DNA of 64,000 nt from Harmothoe impar (GCA_947462335.1 OX381710.1:59156842-59220841), one strand, 5' to 3'. Counted from the stretch's first letter, positions 11,804 to 24,424 are shown. The notes: generated by a model from the letters alone, not told the origin. Numbers and translations: made by a program.

Positions 11804-12419
11804 TTAAGGTGGGTCAATATGATGCCTTTTTCGTCCACTGCGCCGTCTTCTGCGCAGGTACATTCTCTAGTTTGACCATAGAACACCAGGGCACCCTGGT
11901 TTCAAATTGGTCTAAGTAACATCATATGGTCATAAAATAGGATATGGATTTTCCCTGACCGGGGCGAGAACCACCAACCTTTGAATATGAAGGCATCCAT
12001 TCTACCACTGTGCTATGCAGTCTGTAGTGGTTGTCCTCATTGGAAGTCATACATAGGTAGCCCTCAGTATATTTCTATTTCTTTTCAACTTTTTTTTTTC
12101 AATGGGCCTCAACCTCAGAAATATGTGCGGGACCATGTGTTAAAAATATATTCTCTAGATAGAAAACATCAAAGCCTATACTCTGAGGGAGTTATATAGA
12201 AATTTAGCTACTTTTCAATACAATTTCATGTAGATGTGTGGCAAAACACTGTATAATCCATCACATGAGACATTAACTTAAGGCTTAAATATCTCAGAAA
12301 ATAGCCCGGGACCCCCCTATTTTCTCAGTTTCTTTGGAAAGTGTATGCTATTATGGTCTTATGGTGAAAACCTGACGAAAATCTAGCTACTTTTACATCA
12401 AGGCATTGACCCACCTTAA
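11804..12419. mobile_element. 616-bp TTAA-ended MITE, piggyBac-like
   Basis: The ends are TTAAGGTGGGTCAAT at 11804 and its exact complement ATTGACCCACCTTAA ending at 12419. Taken as TTAA target plus an 11-bp terminal inverted repeat, this fits the piggyBac rule of TTAA targets. There is no transposase. A tRNA-like segment lies inside at 11953-12021. Assignment to piggyBac rests only on the TTAA. Confidence 0.6.
11953..12021 (-). tRNA. tRNA-like segment (degenerate, SINE head or pseudogene)
   Basis: Read on the minus strand it has an A-box-like TAGCACAGTGGTAGAATG and, about 45 bases later, a B-box-like GGTTCTCGCCCC, in tRNA order and spacing. The B box departs from GGTTCGANTCC and the anticodon stem is weak, so a working tRNA is unlikely. 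It may be the polymerase III head of a SINE carried inside the surrounding MITE. Confidence 0.3.
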
Positions 12420-13579
12420 GACAGACGAATAAGCAGTTACAGCAGCGGAATGAAAGTCAATCTTAGATTTTTAGGTGAAGAGTGATACATCTTTTGGTAA
12501 ATTAATTTACCTTCTTCAGGATCTACATTTACAGTTGTCAAGGACATGTTACACTAATGTTAATATAATGTTTCTCATATAAATAGATTAACCTTGAAAA
12601 CCCATTCAAGAAAGGCATGTTGTATCTATGGTCATATTAGCCATATTAGCTTCTCGCTGACCAGTAACAAGGTGAATATGTCGAGTTCCCCCGGTGGTGT
12701 CCTTAATGAAGTACAGCTAGGTGGGTGGATGTCTGGGGGCCGGGGGCTGTGTCATGCCGCAGCCAGTGCCTTTGTCGGCCTCTCGGCATCTCATTCAACA
12801 AACATCTGAGTGGGCTGAGATCTTTAATAACAATGACCTAGCCAGCACCTTCAACGGGCTTACCGTCACAGCCTTACCCATGTATTATAACTGTGTTCTG
12901 TATAATGCCCCATATAACAGACTGCTTGAAAAATAATGTTTTTCTTCTGTTAAATGGCACTGTCAGCCTCCGTTATTAGGGAAGGATAGAGGATAGTGTT
13001 CATTGTTATGAAGCTTCATTAAAGATATTTAACTTTATATCAGAGGTATTAGAATAATGCAACTGGTCACAATATTTTACTAAATAGGCCCATGTACAAT
13101 GGAATTAGATAGTCAAATGTTGAATGATGATTGAATACTGTGCGCAAAGAGTAGCATGGTAACCCAGCAGCTGATGTCATGTTATTTTATTGAAGTGAAT
13201 TTATTAAATATAACCAACCTTTCGACTAAATTATCGCACACATTGCCCTTCTGCTGCCAGTACTCCTTGCTATATAATATCTTTGACGGTTTAATTCTTT
13301 CACGAGGATATGATATCCAATTACATTCATATCGATACATAGAGTTTAATGAAATCCCAAATCAGAATATTTCCAAAATAGGATATATACGAGCTTTATC
13401 AGCTTTATTACATTGTATATTATATAATGCCGCAGCCCTGGCACCATGGTAAGAAACTCGACACACATAAATATGTGTGTGATCCTTATATTGCATGCCA
13501 CACCAACACTGTTCATGCAGGGATTTGGGGGTGCATAAAATCACCATTATTGCTTCATATACCACAACACTTATTCCCC
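12420..13579. other. Intergenic
   Basis: There is no supported gene or clear repeat. Open frames at 12594-12936 and 13156-13452 lack splice or codon signals that would separate them from chance. Confidence 0.5.
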
Positions 13580-13870
13580 TGCCAGAGGGTTCTCGGATCA
13601 TGTCATGCTTGGCAAGTGCTTCATGGAATATCACAGGGCAGATCCTAAGGGGGACATTAAGTGGTGGAGCCATGACAGCTATCCGGCTTTTTTGCATTCA
13701 ATAAACACCCTCTATGCATGCATACTGGTGTTTCCGACAACGTTTCTTATCCTAAACCATTTTGTATGTGGGAGGGTTGACATTGGGAAGGGTCTGAGCG
13801 TGCTTGATGGAATAAGTTGTGGGTTTGTCTTCCCGGGTTGCGTTCAGAAATAGGATAACACTGTTTCGAA
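13580..13870 (+). repeat. Dispersed repeat R3, left copy
   Basis: It aligns with about 62090-62385 in the same orientation. Shared blocks are GACATTAAGT, CATGACAGC, ATTCAATAAACA, CCATTTTGTATGTGGGA and CAGGATAACACTG or its close variant. The AATAAA at about 13700 is kept in both copies. Overlapping open frames on both strands here are by-products. Confidence 0.65.
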
Positions 13871-14319
13871 TCCATAAGAAATCTTGCTTGGATTTGGTTG
13901 GTGTCAAAGATGTGCTCACTAATACAGGAGATACACACATTTCTAACGAGCCGCTGAATTCCCACAAGTATGTAAACATAAGGTTAGATTGGCAACATTG
14001 TAAACTTTGATATGTTACAAACACTTTTGTGATGTTATTATCATATCCCAATATCACACGATTAAAAGGCTATGACGACAGAAAACACCCCGCTTTAAAT
14101 GGAAGCTCTTAACCAGGATTGAATCAATTCAAAAATATTTTTTACACCTATAGAGGGTGATCTATTTGGGTGTGATCATTAAGAAGTGAAAATATTGGTA
14201 TTCTTTCTCCTAGAATAAAAAGGGAATTTATGTTCATTAAATCCATGATATATCTTCAGATTGTGTTATAATCTAGCACCTGTATGATAATGGCCAATAA
14301 TAGCCCAGCTATTTCCTAC

Positions 14320-14560
14320 CCATGGCGGGATGATTTTACCATTAATGTTTCATATTGCCACCATGACAGGATTGTAGGAACCTGAGCGTGGCATGAAGCC
14401 TTCCCTGTTGATTATTTATAAGTTGTCTGTCTGGGTGTTTTGTGAGTTGAGCAAAACTAAGCTACGCTGTCCTTTCTCTGGAGATCAATGTGCCTTATAT
14501 TAATTTTAGAGAATGATACATTCTCGCAGACTGAGCACAGGAAGGATTGAATTAATCTCA
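14320..14560 (+). repeat. Dispersed repeat R4, uninterrupted copy
   Basis: It matches 32535-32718 and continues into 51390-51440, the DNA on either side of Harbinger element C. Shared landmarks are TTCATATTGCCACCATG or its variant, GATTATTTATAAGTTGTC, and ATTAATC at the far end. It therefore acts as a paralogous empty site for the insertion of element C. Confidence 0.65.
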
Positions 14561-16707
14561 CATATGTACAATAAGAATCTCCTGAGTATAGAATAAATGG
14601 TAGCACACACGTATTATGCTCCTATTGCTTCTCTTTTTGCTATGCTATATCAGTCTGAGACTAGCAAAACATCATTTCACCTAGAGCAAATTAAAAGTGT
14701 TATTGGAGATCAAATGGTAATTATAGCTTAGCTACTGGTAGAGGGGAAACATGCTCTTACGGTATGTGGCTCATTCACAACACGTATAAGCCACACTAGA
14801 CCATGTTTTCACTTTACCAGCTGCTCAGCAATGATTAATATTTGAGCTCAGATAACACTTTATATAGCAGTGAAAGTACATGTATATATGGCAGTCCCAC
14901 CAAATATGTACAGACGATAAGACAAATTATTCAAAAGTGTAACAAACTATACCACAATATTATGAGGCAACAGACTGAATGAAGTTCATGACTAGGTCAT
15001 CAACATCATCTTAATAAACAACACTTCTTCTAAAGCTAGAAAGAAACTTTAAAAATAAATTATAAACTGTAGTTACATGCCATTTCCCTCTACAGCTGTT
15101 TGATTGAGCCCCTCCCAAGCCCCAATCCTGGTGCAACACTCCTTTTCCTGAATTTCTCCCAGGGCTCAGTTCATAACAACTGCCATATCGGTCAGAAAAA
15201 AAATCGTCGATATTGTTCCAATTGGGGGTACAGAGATACATATTTCTATGTATTTTAATGTAGTTTCTTTTGAAAGAAAGTCCTTATTATGATCGTCAGA
15301 CCCTAAATCACTCGTGACGTTTTACCCAATGGACACAGCAGTTGATATCAAATAACCCCTGGGCGATGTGAGGTTGAGGTCAGTGAGTGTTGTGGTGGGG
15401 ATGTGACCTGATAGACATTTGGCATCATAACACTGACCGGCTAATAGAGCTGTGTGCTGCCTGCACTATCGTGCCCCCAGGTCTGTGTGTGCTGCACCAC
15501 CCAGCTCCAGCTTGGGGCACAGGTCAAAGTTAGGTTGTGGGTTTGTTGTTGTTGATTATTTTCATTGGCAATGGAATCGTTGATACACTGGTAGTTTTTG
15601 ATATAAATGCCATAGGGTATTCACGTTGCTGGGTATTGTGGCAGGCTGGCTATCGTTTGGCAGGTAGTAACCCATTCCTCATTATTTGGCATCAAACCGG
15701 AGGACTGTTTTCAGCCGGCTGGTGGACCTATCTTAATGACAGATGGATGGGATTACAAAAAGGTATTTACAAAATAGTTATGGAGGCCAAGTCTGTCGCA
15801 TAAACCCAGAACATTAGATGGTGGGCCGAGCCTCCATGTTTCCAGCCCCATGTCGAGACTGTGCAAGATGTGAGAAGAGAGAATCTCCCCAGATCCAGCA
15901 AAAGTGAAATATGAAATTGTTAATTTCAAATCATGAACAACAAAAGAGCACATATGGGAGTACTGACAATAAAGAATCCATAATGGCGAGCAAGCAATGC
16001 TAAATAGATTTGCTATATTTGTAATGTAAATACTTAATATTCTTACATGATAGTTAGTAGAATCTTAGTTTAGGTATATTTGGTCATGTAGGTAATTGCT
16101 AGCCTCATTAAATCGATGCAATAATAGAGAAATCAGCCAAATAAAGATTGAAGACTAGGCTAACTCTGTTGGTGTGACTAGGCTAACTTAGTCTGTTGTG
16201 AGAAGAAATGACTAGGCTAACTGAGTAAAATGTACTAGGGTAATACTCCTTGTACAAGTTGTGTTCCTTTACAGTTACAAAGGAACTCCACGCCGTTGAC
16301 ATACATGCACATCATACTTCATGATCTGCAGCTGGTCCTGTTCTGAAACTGTGGGCATGGACACTATACTGTTTGCCATACCGTCACATTTAAGTGCTCC
16401 GGCACTTATACACTTAACGACGTAATTGCCCATGACTTGGACCCTAATAATATACGAGACCATTAGTGTATAAAATATATATCTCAATATCCTGCTCTGT
16501 AAGCATATATGTGGTACCCTTAGCCGTCTCCCCTGTATGTAGGAGTTGCAGTCTTCCTCATAGTAGGCTTACTTTCTGCACCATGATTATCGAAATGGTC
16601 CCATAACCTCAGCTCACTCTGCAAAGGACCATCATTAAGACCCCGTCAGGATTCAAAGCACGGCGACCTCAGCTAAAGCTATCAGTCTCCTCCCAAAGTC
16701 CTCATAT
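14561..16707. other. Intergenic
   Basis: There is no supported gene. The frame at 15537-15803 has a membrane-like composition but neither splice context nor recognisable motifs. Several copies of GACTAGGCTAACT lie at 16155-16225. Confidence 0.5.
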
Positions 16708-17440
16708 TTCACTTTACTTCCTGTCCATGGTGACCTTACAGCACACTTTACTTCCTGTTTGTGGTGACCTTACATCACACTTTACTTCCTGTTTGTGGTG
16801 ACCTTACATCACACTTTACTTCCTGTTTGTGGTGACCTTACATCACACTTTACTTCCTGTCCATGGTGACCTTACATCACACTTTACTTCCTGTCCATGG
16901 TGACCTTACAGCACACTTAACTTCCTGTTTGCGGTGACCTTACAGCACACCTTACTTCCTGTCCATGGTGACCTTACATCACACTTTACTTCCTGTTTGT
17001 GGTGGCCTTACATCACACTTTACTTCCTGTTTGTGGTGGCCTTACAGCACACTTTACTTCCTGTTTGTGGTGGCCTTACATCACACTTTACTTCCTGTTT
17101 GTGGTGACCTTACAGCACACTTTACTTCCTGTTTGTGGTGACCTTACATCACACTTTACTTCCTGTCCATGGTGACCTTACATCACACTTTACTTCCTGT
17201 CCATGGTGACCTTACAGCACACTTAACTTCCTGTTTGCGGTGACCTTACATCACACTTTACTTCCTGTTTGTGGTGGCCTTACAGCACACTTTACTTCCT
17301 GTTTGTGGTGGCCTTACATCACACTTTACTTCCTGTTTGTGGTGGCCTTACAGCACACTTTACTTCCTGTTTGTGGTGGCCTTATACAGCACACTTTACT
17401 TCCTGTCCGTGGCGACCTTACAGCACACTTTACTTTTTAC
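16708..17440 (+). repeat. 34-bp minisatellite with ETS-like core, about 22 copies
   Basis: The unit is a 34-mer containing CACACTTTACTTCCTGT followed by TTGTGGTGACCTTACA or CCATGGTGACCTTACA. Variation is mostly at TTTGTGG/TCCATGG, GAC/GGC and CATC/CAGC, arranged in higher-order blocks: 16860-16980 resembles 17150-17250. ACTTCCTGT is the complement of ACAGGAAGT, a standard ETS-family core. Because 34 is not a multiple of three and the unit lacks stops, all three plus frames stay open; this is not a gene. Confidence 0.9.
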
Positions 17441-18120
17441 CCTCCAAACTGGCCCCAGTTCCTACTCGAACGAATTTGACTGGTAGCCTATCTGAGGGGC
17501 CATAACAACATCACCTCGAACTAGAGATTGGCTGAGGGAGTGATCATTTTGGGGGAGGGCAAAAGAATTTGACCCCTTGACCGGGGGTTTGTAAATAAAT
17601 GAGACCCGTCTTGGGGAGGGAGGTTCAAAATATTTCACAAAGCTTTGACTGGAGGTGTGTAAAAGATTTCGCGGGCTCCCCATAAAATCCCCCACTCCCG
17701 CCCCCCCTTGTTATCACTCGCTGCCCACTGATGGAGGTTATAACAATTTTGAAACAAGATTATTAATGATGCGAATATATTAACTTATACTTTAAATGAG
17801 ATGCGATTTTCTTGAATTCTTGCAACAGAGCTAGTTCAGGGAGAAGATTTGAGGGGCAAGCCTAGCCCCACCCCTGATTAAAATATATCAAAATAGAAAC
17901 CACCGTAAAAAAACTTGCGTATATGCTGCATGTTGTACCTAAGTAAGATTGCCAGTGCGGCTTATAGGATCAGGACAAAGTCAGGGTGCAGCTCATAAGC
18001 GAGTTTTTATCATATAAAAACTTGCTATACATAATATGTATGCTACAATACACAAGTTTATACATGAGTTAGGCTTATACACAAGTTAGGCTTATACGCA
18101 AGGTTTTATGGTAAAATATT
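17441..18120. repeat. Dispersed repeat remnants after the minisatellite
   Basis: 17500-17700 holds G-rich imperfect inverted stretches. 17930-18115 has GTGCGGCTTATAGG and GCAGCTCATAAGCGAG in opposing arrangement, then a copy of the 3880-3945 block. There is no gene. This looks like a degraded MITE. Confidence 0.45.
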
Positions 18121-21100
18121 AGATAATATCTACATATATCAGCCTATCCTATAAATATAATAATAGATATAATAATATCCCATGCAATAAAGCTCATCAA
18201 TCAATCTTTTTCTGAGCCTAGAAGGTAAACATATTAAATTTGAATAACTATCCTTTCAATGGTGCAATGTTACAGGACGTACCTAGCGTTGAGTTACTCC
18301 ATTTTGCTTCCATATCTGCTTTGCCACAGCTCTATCCCTACTCTACTACATGCATCCCCTAGGGGTGCAATGTGTAGGCTATGACGTGCCCCTGATGCTA
18401 CACTGACATGCGACCATCGACTCAGCAGTTATTGTGAGGTGAGACAGCAGGGTGATGCGGTGTGCTCCCTGCATGGTGCACACTGACTATAGGGGTCTTA
18501 CACTGGGGCACGTTGTGCCAGATATTAGCAACTAAAAAATATGTACCATTGACCATTACACCAAGAGCCATCACCCCGTGCCAGATTGTACTTTCTATTA
18601 TAAAATGGTGTCAGATCACGGGATGAAAGATTGTACTCAAGCATAGGCCAAGAATGGCTGGGTATTATTTCAGTATTTATCAAGGTTAAAGTGGAAAGTT
18701 AGGCAGAAACCAAGTCTGGTCCGTACCAAGCCGATGTGCATCTGGCTTTATTAGCACCAAAACGCGTACCATCTGTAAGGGTGCTATGCAAAAGCGCACT
18801 ACATCCCTGGATGGTGCGTTTCTCCTTCTTTGTTCTTACACAGGATCGTACCAATAACGTGAGGTCTTGTAATGAAACAATATAATATAACAATGTAAAA
18901 TCCCCGTTCTAAATGTTAACAATATGTCAGCTGTGATACTGATGTAAGTACCAATACACTCTCGTGTAAATGTGCTGGTACTTGTTCTACGTATTCTCCA
19001 ATATAATAGGTTGAACCACAATTAGCACTTAGCTAAAGAAGGGCCCCTTTTGACAATAACTGATATGGGGGCGGCATAATATTCTGAATTATGTCTTTCT
19101 GCCGCCAGAATGTTTAGTGCTGAACAAGTTTTCGATACTATCCCCTACAGAAATATTTGAAAAAGACGAAGGGGGAAGATCTCTGAGGGGAATAAATTCC
19201 ATCCTCATTTATTTTCTTTAACCAACATGGACTGAATGTTAGGCATTGACACCTTTTGACAATGAAATCCCCAGAGACAGATTTCTAATACCTCCAGTAT
19301 TCATGCCTACGTAGTTTAAACATAGATTTGACTTATCATGTTTTGTTTAAGTTTCCATGATAAAGCATTCACATGAGAAGATTAAGCTGGTATTATTCGT
19401 AAATATTTTCTGGATGTATCTTGAATCACTTTAACACTGAGAAAGAACGGAATAACACAACACCATGTCCGCAGAGAGATGCTGCGAATAGAGGCCCATT
19501 TTAAAAACCCGATACGATATTTCGGCACTGTGATTTGCATATTATACGATTGTGTTCCTAGACATTGTCATGTCTTTTTTTCTTAGTCTAGGAGAATTGT
19601 GAGCATCTCATCTCATATCTCAGTTTTAAGACACATTTACGTGGTAGCACACTAGAGGGCTCCATCATCTACAACACAGGGTCAACTTTTTTGAGAAAAC
19701 AAGAAATTAGGAAAACTGTTTTTCACTGTGAAGGTATGTCTGGTGGAAGGGTTCAACAATATGGTGTGCTCACTGTCCTACATTTAGTGCCATTTTCTGT
19801 TCGGTATCTGAGGTCCCATCAGGCTGGTGATATGATACATGGGCGGGAAGGTGATAAGCATCTCGCCAAAGGCTACATCTTTATAAACCGCTCGGAAGGT
19901 TCTACACATTCAACAAAGACACCATCTACACTCTATAACGCAGCATGTTACAAGCCAGCAAGGGGGGGGGGAGTTATTGCGTGCAATCCTTTGGGATAAA
20001 TGTATCAATGAAGCATTTGCCACCGCTGCTGTCATCATGACACGAGAGTCGGTCTCACATACCCCTATATTGATATCCTATATGCCTACACCTGCCTAGG
20101 GCAGTAGCATGTCTGGGTGTAGTTAACCACCCCTACATACATTTAAAATATATACATAAAAAGGTGCTGTTCTGCACCTTGCATGCCAGGTCGGCGGAGG
20201 TGTGTCAGCTACTATAGTTGCTGCAGGCACGGGAAGCAGCTGCCCTCCATCCAGAGGAAATTGACAAGGTGCAGGTGTATATATTAGCAAGGTAGCGTGG
20301 GCAGGGTGCTTGCCTTTACTCACTGAAACTTGAAAGGACGTAGCTTTGAGTTATTATAGACTCGTAGTTATCCATTTTATGCAGATTAGGAAATGACAGT
20401 AAAAAAATAAACATAGCAGCTGCATTCGAAAGCATTGCAAATTATGTTGCTTCAGCTACTTTCTACATTAACTACTACTAACAGGGAGAACCCTACCGTT
20501 GCTTTTCTTTCTCCGTCTATCTCCTACTTTGTTATATTATTCAAGTAACAAGAGGCTGTTATCACTTAGCAATTGAAGAAAGTAAGAAACATCAAGCTTT
20601 CCCTCATTGTAATGTGAAATGTAAAATTTACACTATATTCCAAATTATGTGCTAACAAAAATTTATTGTGAAACTAATTATGAGGTAGTGGGACTGTTCC
20701 TGACAAACAGTAGTGTCCCATCCTAATGATGCCATGAGCATTTAACTGTTGCTTCATTGGATTTGTATTATACTACAAATGCTGTGGAATACAACAGAAT
20801 ATTCTATAGCGGATATGTATCTCCTCAGCATAATCAGAAACAAAATATCAATCAATCATCAATCACTGAAATGTGCATTGGTATAGTTAGACAATGAATA
20901 ATGTGCTTTTCGCTCGTTCCTTAATAAAAGGTAGAATATAGGCTACATGGCCAATCGGTGGCTGTACATGCGAATTTCAAAGTACCGGTAAAATTTTTAT
21001 TGCATAGCAAAACATCTGAAGGAGACCAAAGAGAATTACGACAGCGGCACGTGCCTGTACATGAGCTATTTAGTGAATCCTGCAGAATATCAAGTTAAAT

Positions 21101-22464
21101 TATTTATGACATATTCAGTCGACTATTGAACGGATGTTCCAATTTTTACCGGGTAAGGTCTACAGGGCAGTTCAAATAAGAAATTTAGAGAGATAGTGAC
21201 TTTTTTAAAAGGTGTATCCATCTAATGATTCACCGTTCTCAAGTCATGTCTAGATGTTAATTTTTATGATATCCCACCCTTTAGGGCTGTTTAAAGAAAA
21301 AATCCCTTAAAAAGTACTTTTTTGTGCCTTTAGATTCCATCCTCAGCAAATACAGAGGCCCAGGAGGATCAGGATTCTTTAAAGTTTCAAACAAGGAAAC
21401 CTTTTGTGTGTGTTTTTTTAGGTAAGGTGTTTTCTTTTTCCAAATATCAAGAGTGTTTTTTTTCAATTTAGGTAGTGACAGTATCTTTTAGCATTGGCAT
21501 ACACATGGTAATTCATAGGATCCTGTGTGGAAGTTTACACCAGGCATGTGGCTGTCAAGTAGCCCTTTCCACAGATGTTGCAACTTGGCTCTTCGGCCCC
21601 TTTAAAGATTTATGAGAGGTATCATTTAGCACTGAAACACAATATATGTATAGCATCAAGGATCTTGTGTAACTATAGGTAATTAGCCTGCGTGACAACT
21701 GACTGGGGAAGGGATAGCCTTACCATTGGCCCCTAATCAAGTGATTCTTCGAGAAAAATGTGTCCCATCCGCCCCTGTCAAAATTTGTGACAGATATTTG
21801 GCAAATTTATAGCATCCTGGGAGACACCCTTGTAAATCAAGTAGCTCTCCTGCAGAAAATCTTAATTGGCCCAGTAGATCTAGTGTAACCTGAGGGGGGG
21901 GGGAGAGCGTAAAAAAAAGTCAAATTTCCTGGAAATGGCAAATTTGTCGAAAAAGTGTCGAAATGTGGTAAGATACTATACCATTAAATTTGCCTTGAAA
22001 TCACTTAAGGCTGGAAACAATGTTAATGTTAGTAGCCACTTGCACATTGTGTGTGTGATATCATGACCTGCTACCATTCAATGAGTTCAATGAACATTGA
22101 TGAAGCAACACGTGGTACCGCTATGTCTGTAAATACTGAGGGGAGCAGGGCATTGTCACCGCCCTCCTGCCGTTGTCTCATATCAGCCAGCAGACAATCC
22201 TGACTACGCCCTCATGCTTCAATCTTTATCTTCATAGAGTATACATCATCGTATGAGTTAGCTTTAAAAAAAATTAAAAAGTTGATTCTGTATAACGCAC
22301 AAAGGCACCACAAAGGTCATGCAGGTGTCACTGGCAATCAATCATCAATGTATGTTGTGTAGTTACAAGCCCTATGGTATTGTGGACGCATATATATGCA
22401 TTTAGACTTGTATGTAGCCTTTATATATAAATATATAATCAAGATGATTACTTTGGGTCATCAC
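18121..22464. other. Intergenic, 4.3 kb without supported gene
   Basis: This is AT-rich DNA. None of the open frames (for example 18699-19021 minus, 19691-19999 plus, 20123-20323 minus) shows a motif, long reading or splice context. An eight-base G-run lies near 19965 and a nine-base G-run at about 21894. I see no clear transposon ends. Confidence 0.5.
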
Positions 22465-22486
22465 CATGATGACCTTAACTAATCAG
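22465..22486 (+). repeat. 22-bp direct repeat flanking the A plus B pair, left
   Basis: CATGATGACCTTAACTAATC plus AG abuts the CTG triplet at the left end of element A. It matches 32464-32485, just beyond element B, at 20 of 22 positions. Confidence 0.7.
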
Positions 22487-22799
22487 CTGGGAGCCATTTC
22501 ACCTCATCCATTTAAAAATAGCCAGATACGGCACCCAAATACGGAACTCATACGGAGATTTTTTGAAAAAAAGGTTTTTCCATTTCTGCACCATTGCCGT
22601 GTTGTGTCCATATGTTTATATTTAGGGCTATTTTTTCAATTTCTATAAGTGAATGCGGCAGTCACCTGGCTCAATTGTAAAATGGTGCAAAAACCAGTCT
22701 ACATTCCGGGGAACCCCTAGGGAATTCCCTCTGTGATGTCATAAAATATATAGACATACGGAGGTAGGCTGGAGAGGGTCCGCATTCTGTTTTGGATGT

Positions 22800-23110
22800 T
22801 AGGGAATGGAGAAGAGAGGTCGGGGAATGGAGAGGGGAGGTCGGGGAATGGAGAGGGGAGGAAAGGGAATGGAGAGGGGAGGTCGGGGAATGGAGAGGGG
22901 AGGACAGTGAATGGAGACGGGAGGTTGGGGAATGGAGAAGGGAGGTCAGGGAATGGAGAGGGGAGGTAAGGGAATGGAGAGGGGAGGTCGGGGAATGGAG
23001 AGGGGAGGTCGGCGAATTGAGAAGGGAGGTCGGCGAATGAAGAGGGAGGTCGGCGAATGGAGAGGGAGGTCGGAGAATGGAGAGGGGAGGTCGGGGAATG
23101 GAGATGTATA
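22800..23110 (+). repeat. 21-bp purine minisatellite of element A
   Basis: About 14 units of GGTCGGGGAATGGAGAGGGG plus A, with local variants. The 21-bp period makes seven-residue repeats in every frame, so the frames at 22717-23195 on both strands are artefacts. The consensus is close to the arrays in C (35430-35630, reversed) and E. Confidence 0.9.
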
Positions 23111-23248
23111 TATAAACAACAGGCTACTTTCAATTAGCTGGAGACAGGGGAGGTTTCTCCCCTGTGTGGCTCCATGTTGGTATGTGAGTGTCTAACTGAA
23201 TGGTGAAGTAACAGGCCAATGCAATTATGATAGCTGGCACGACCCCTC

Positions 23249-23365
23249 CCATTTCCTCACGACTGCTACCATTTCCCCACGACCCCTACCATTTCCTCAC
23301 GACCCCTACCATTTCCCCACGACCCTTACCATTTCCTCATGTCCCCTACCATTTGCTTACGACAC
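23249..23365 (+). repeat. 20-bp pyrimidine minisatellite of element A, first array
   Basis: About five and a half units of ATTTCCTCACGACCCCTACC with variants. The complement resembles the last units of the array in element C (33520-33620). Confidence 0.85.
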
Positions 23366-23519
23366 ATACCAACATGGATCCACACTGGGAATGTCGGGGA
23401 AGAGACAGGTGAGGTCGTGTTTGGGACAGGAAAGGTCGGGGAATTCGAAGGCACTTGGAATGTCAGGGAAATTATAATAATGTTATTATAAAGTAGTGTT
23501 GATGGACGTTAGGAGATGG

Positions 23520-23815
23520 TTTATATCTCCTCAAGTCCAACACCATCTCCTCACGTCCAACACCATCTCCTCAAATCCAACACCATCTCCTCACGTCCAA
23601 CACCATCTCCTCAAGTCCAACACCATCTTCTCATATCCAACACCATCTCCTCAAGTCCAACACCATCTCCTCACATCCAACACCATCTCCTCAAATCCAA
23701 CACCATCTCCTCACGTCCAACACCATCTCCTCAAGTCCAACACCATCTTCTCATATCCAACACCATCTCCTCAAGTCCAACACCATCTCCTCACATCCAA
23801 CACCATCTCCTCACG
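23520..23815 (+). repeat. 20-bp pyrimidine minisatellite of element A, second array
   Basis: About 15 units of TCAAGTCCAACACCATCTCC. Position 4 onwards of each unit varies in a regular order (AAG, ACG, AAA, ACG, AAG, TAT, AAG, ACA), and this eight-unit order is largely repeated. That points to a 140-160-bp higher-order duplication. Confidence 0.9.
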
Positions 23816-24114
23816 CCTACTATCAACATGCGGACCCCTTTTACAACATACGACCCTACATACGGCCCTTTTCCCTCCATTTTCTCAATATATGCTGCCC
23901 CTAGAGGTGCCACGTTCAAGGGAAAATATACGTACCGTATACGGATTTCTTGACCTCCACATTATGTGATGAAATGGAAAAACGCCACATTTGAATACGG
24001 ACCCCCCACATTTGAATACGGACCTCCACATATTATGTGGTGAAACGGAAAAAACGCCATATGTGACAGACGGACCCCCATATGAGTGATATTATGTGGT
24101 GAAATGGCTCCCAG

Positions 24115-24345
24115 GAAGGCGTTTCACCGTATGTTGATATAAAATATAAGATACGGCCGAAAGATGCGGTCAAGATGCGGTCAAGATGCGGACAAAATAT
24201 CACCAAATCAAATTTTCCGTTTCTTTTCACCCTCCGCATACCCTCCGTATCTTTTTGTACCAAATTCCAACATACACCCCTGCTATGCCGTATGTAGCAG
24301 TCAACATGCTGCCCTCCGTATCTTCACCTCCGTATGTTCTTGTTC
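24115..24345 (+). promoter_or_regulatory. Left subterminal motif cluster of element B
   Basis: Repeated CCGTATG, CGTATCTT and AAGATGCGGTC motifs lie next to the terminal repeat; AAGATGCGGTC or AAGATGCGGAC occurs three times in tandem at about 24165-24195. The same motifs cluster at the right end and at the ends of A, C and E. Binding by transposase or its SANT/Myb partner is inferred from what is known for this superfamily. Confidence 0.55.
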
Positions 24346-24416
24346 TGACCCGCCGCATTTGAATTTCGCGCCATCGACCAGGCTACATCCGGGGGAATAC
24401 CCGGGGATTCCGTATC

Positions 24417-24424
24417 TGACGTCA
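24417..24424. promoter_or_regulatory. CRE-like site upstream of the SANT/Myb gene
   Basis: TGACGTCA, the full CREB/ATF palindrome, lies 108 bp before the proposed start codon. The same octamer or a one-base variant is conserved near the ends of elements A, C and E (22734, 51120, 52034). No TATA box is evident here. Confidence 0.45.

Larger units (their letters stand above)
22490..24111. mobile_element. Harbinger-family non-autonomous element A (1.6 kb)
   Basis: The left end GGAGCCATTTCACC and right end GGTGAAATGGCTCC are perfect inverted repeats. The flanks are CTG (22487-22489) and CAG (24112-24114). Inside, left to right: a segment with GTGCAAAAACCAGTCTACAT and a CRE-like TGATGTCA at 22734; a 21-bp purine minisatellite; a middle block around 23140-23190 shared with C and E; two 20-bp pyrimidine minisatellites; and a right segment rich in CCGTATG/CATACGG that closely matches element E (52950-53246). 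It encodes no transposase. The ends and motifs match element B, the likely source of transposase. Confidence 0.85.

Noticed and set aside
13362..14057. Overlapping 70-110-codon frames on both strands
   Set aside because: They fall in the dispersed repeat R3 and have no motif or splice support.
17240..17505. Repetitive frames in three phases
   Set aside because: The 34-bp minisatellite has no stop in any plus frame; there is no start or splice context.
22717..23195. Repetitive frames with seven-residue periods on both strands
   Set aside because: They come from the 21-bp array; both strands are open for the same reason.
23520..23815. CRISPR-like array
   Set aside because: Units are contiguous 20-mers with no unique spacers, in eukaryotic DNA.
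23496..23969. 145-157-codon repetitive frames
   Set aside because: By-products of the 20-bp array in element A.
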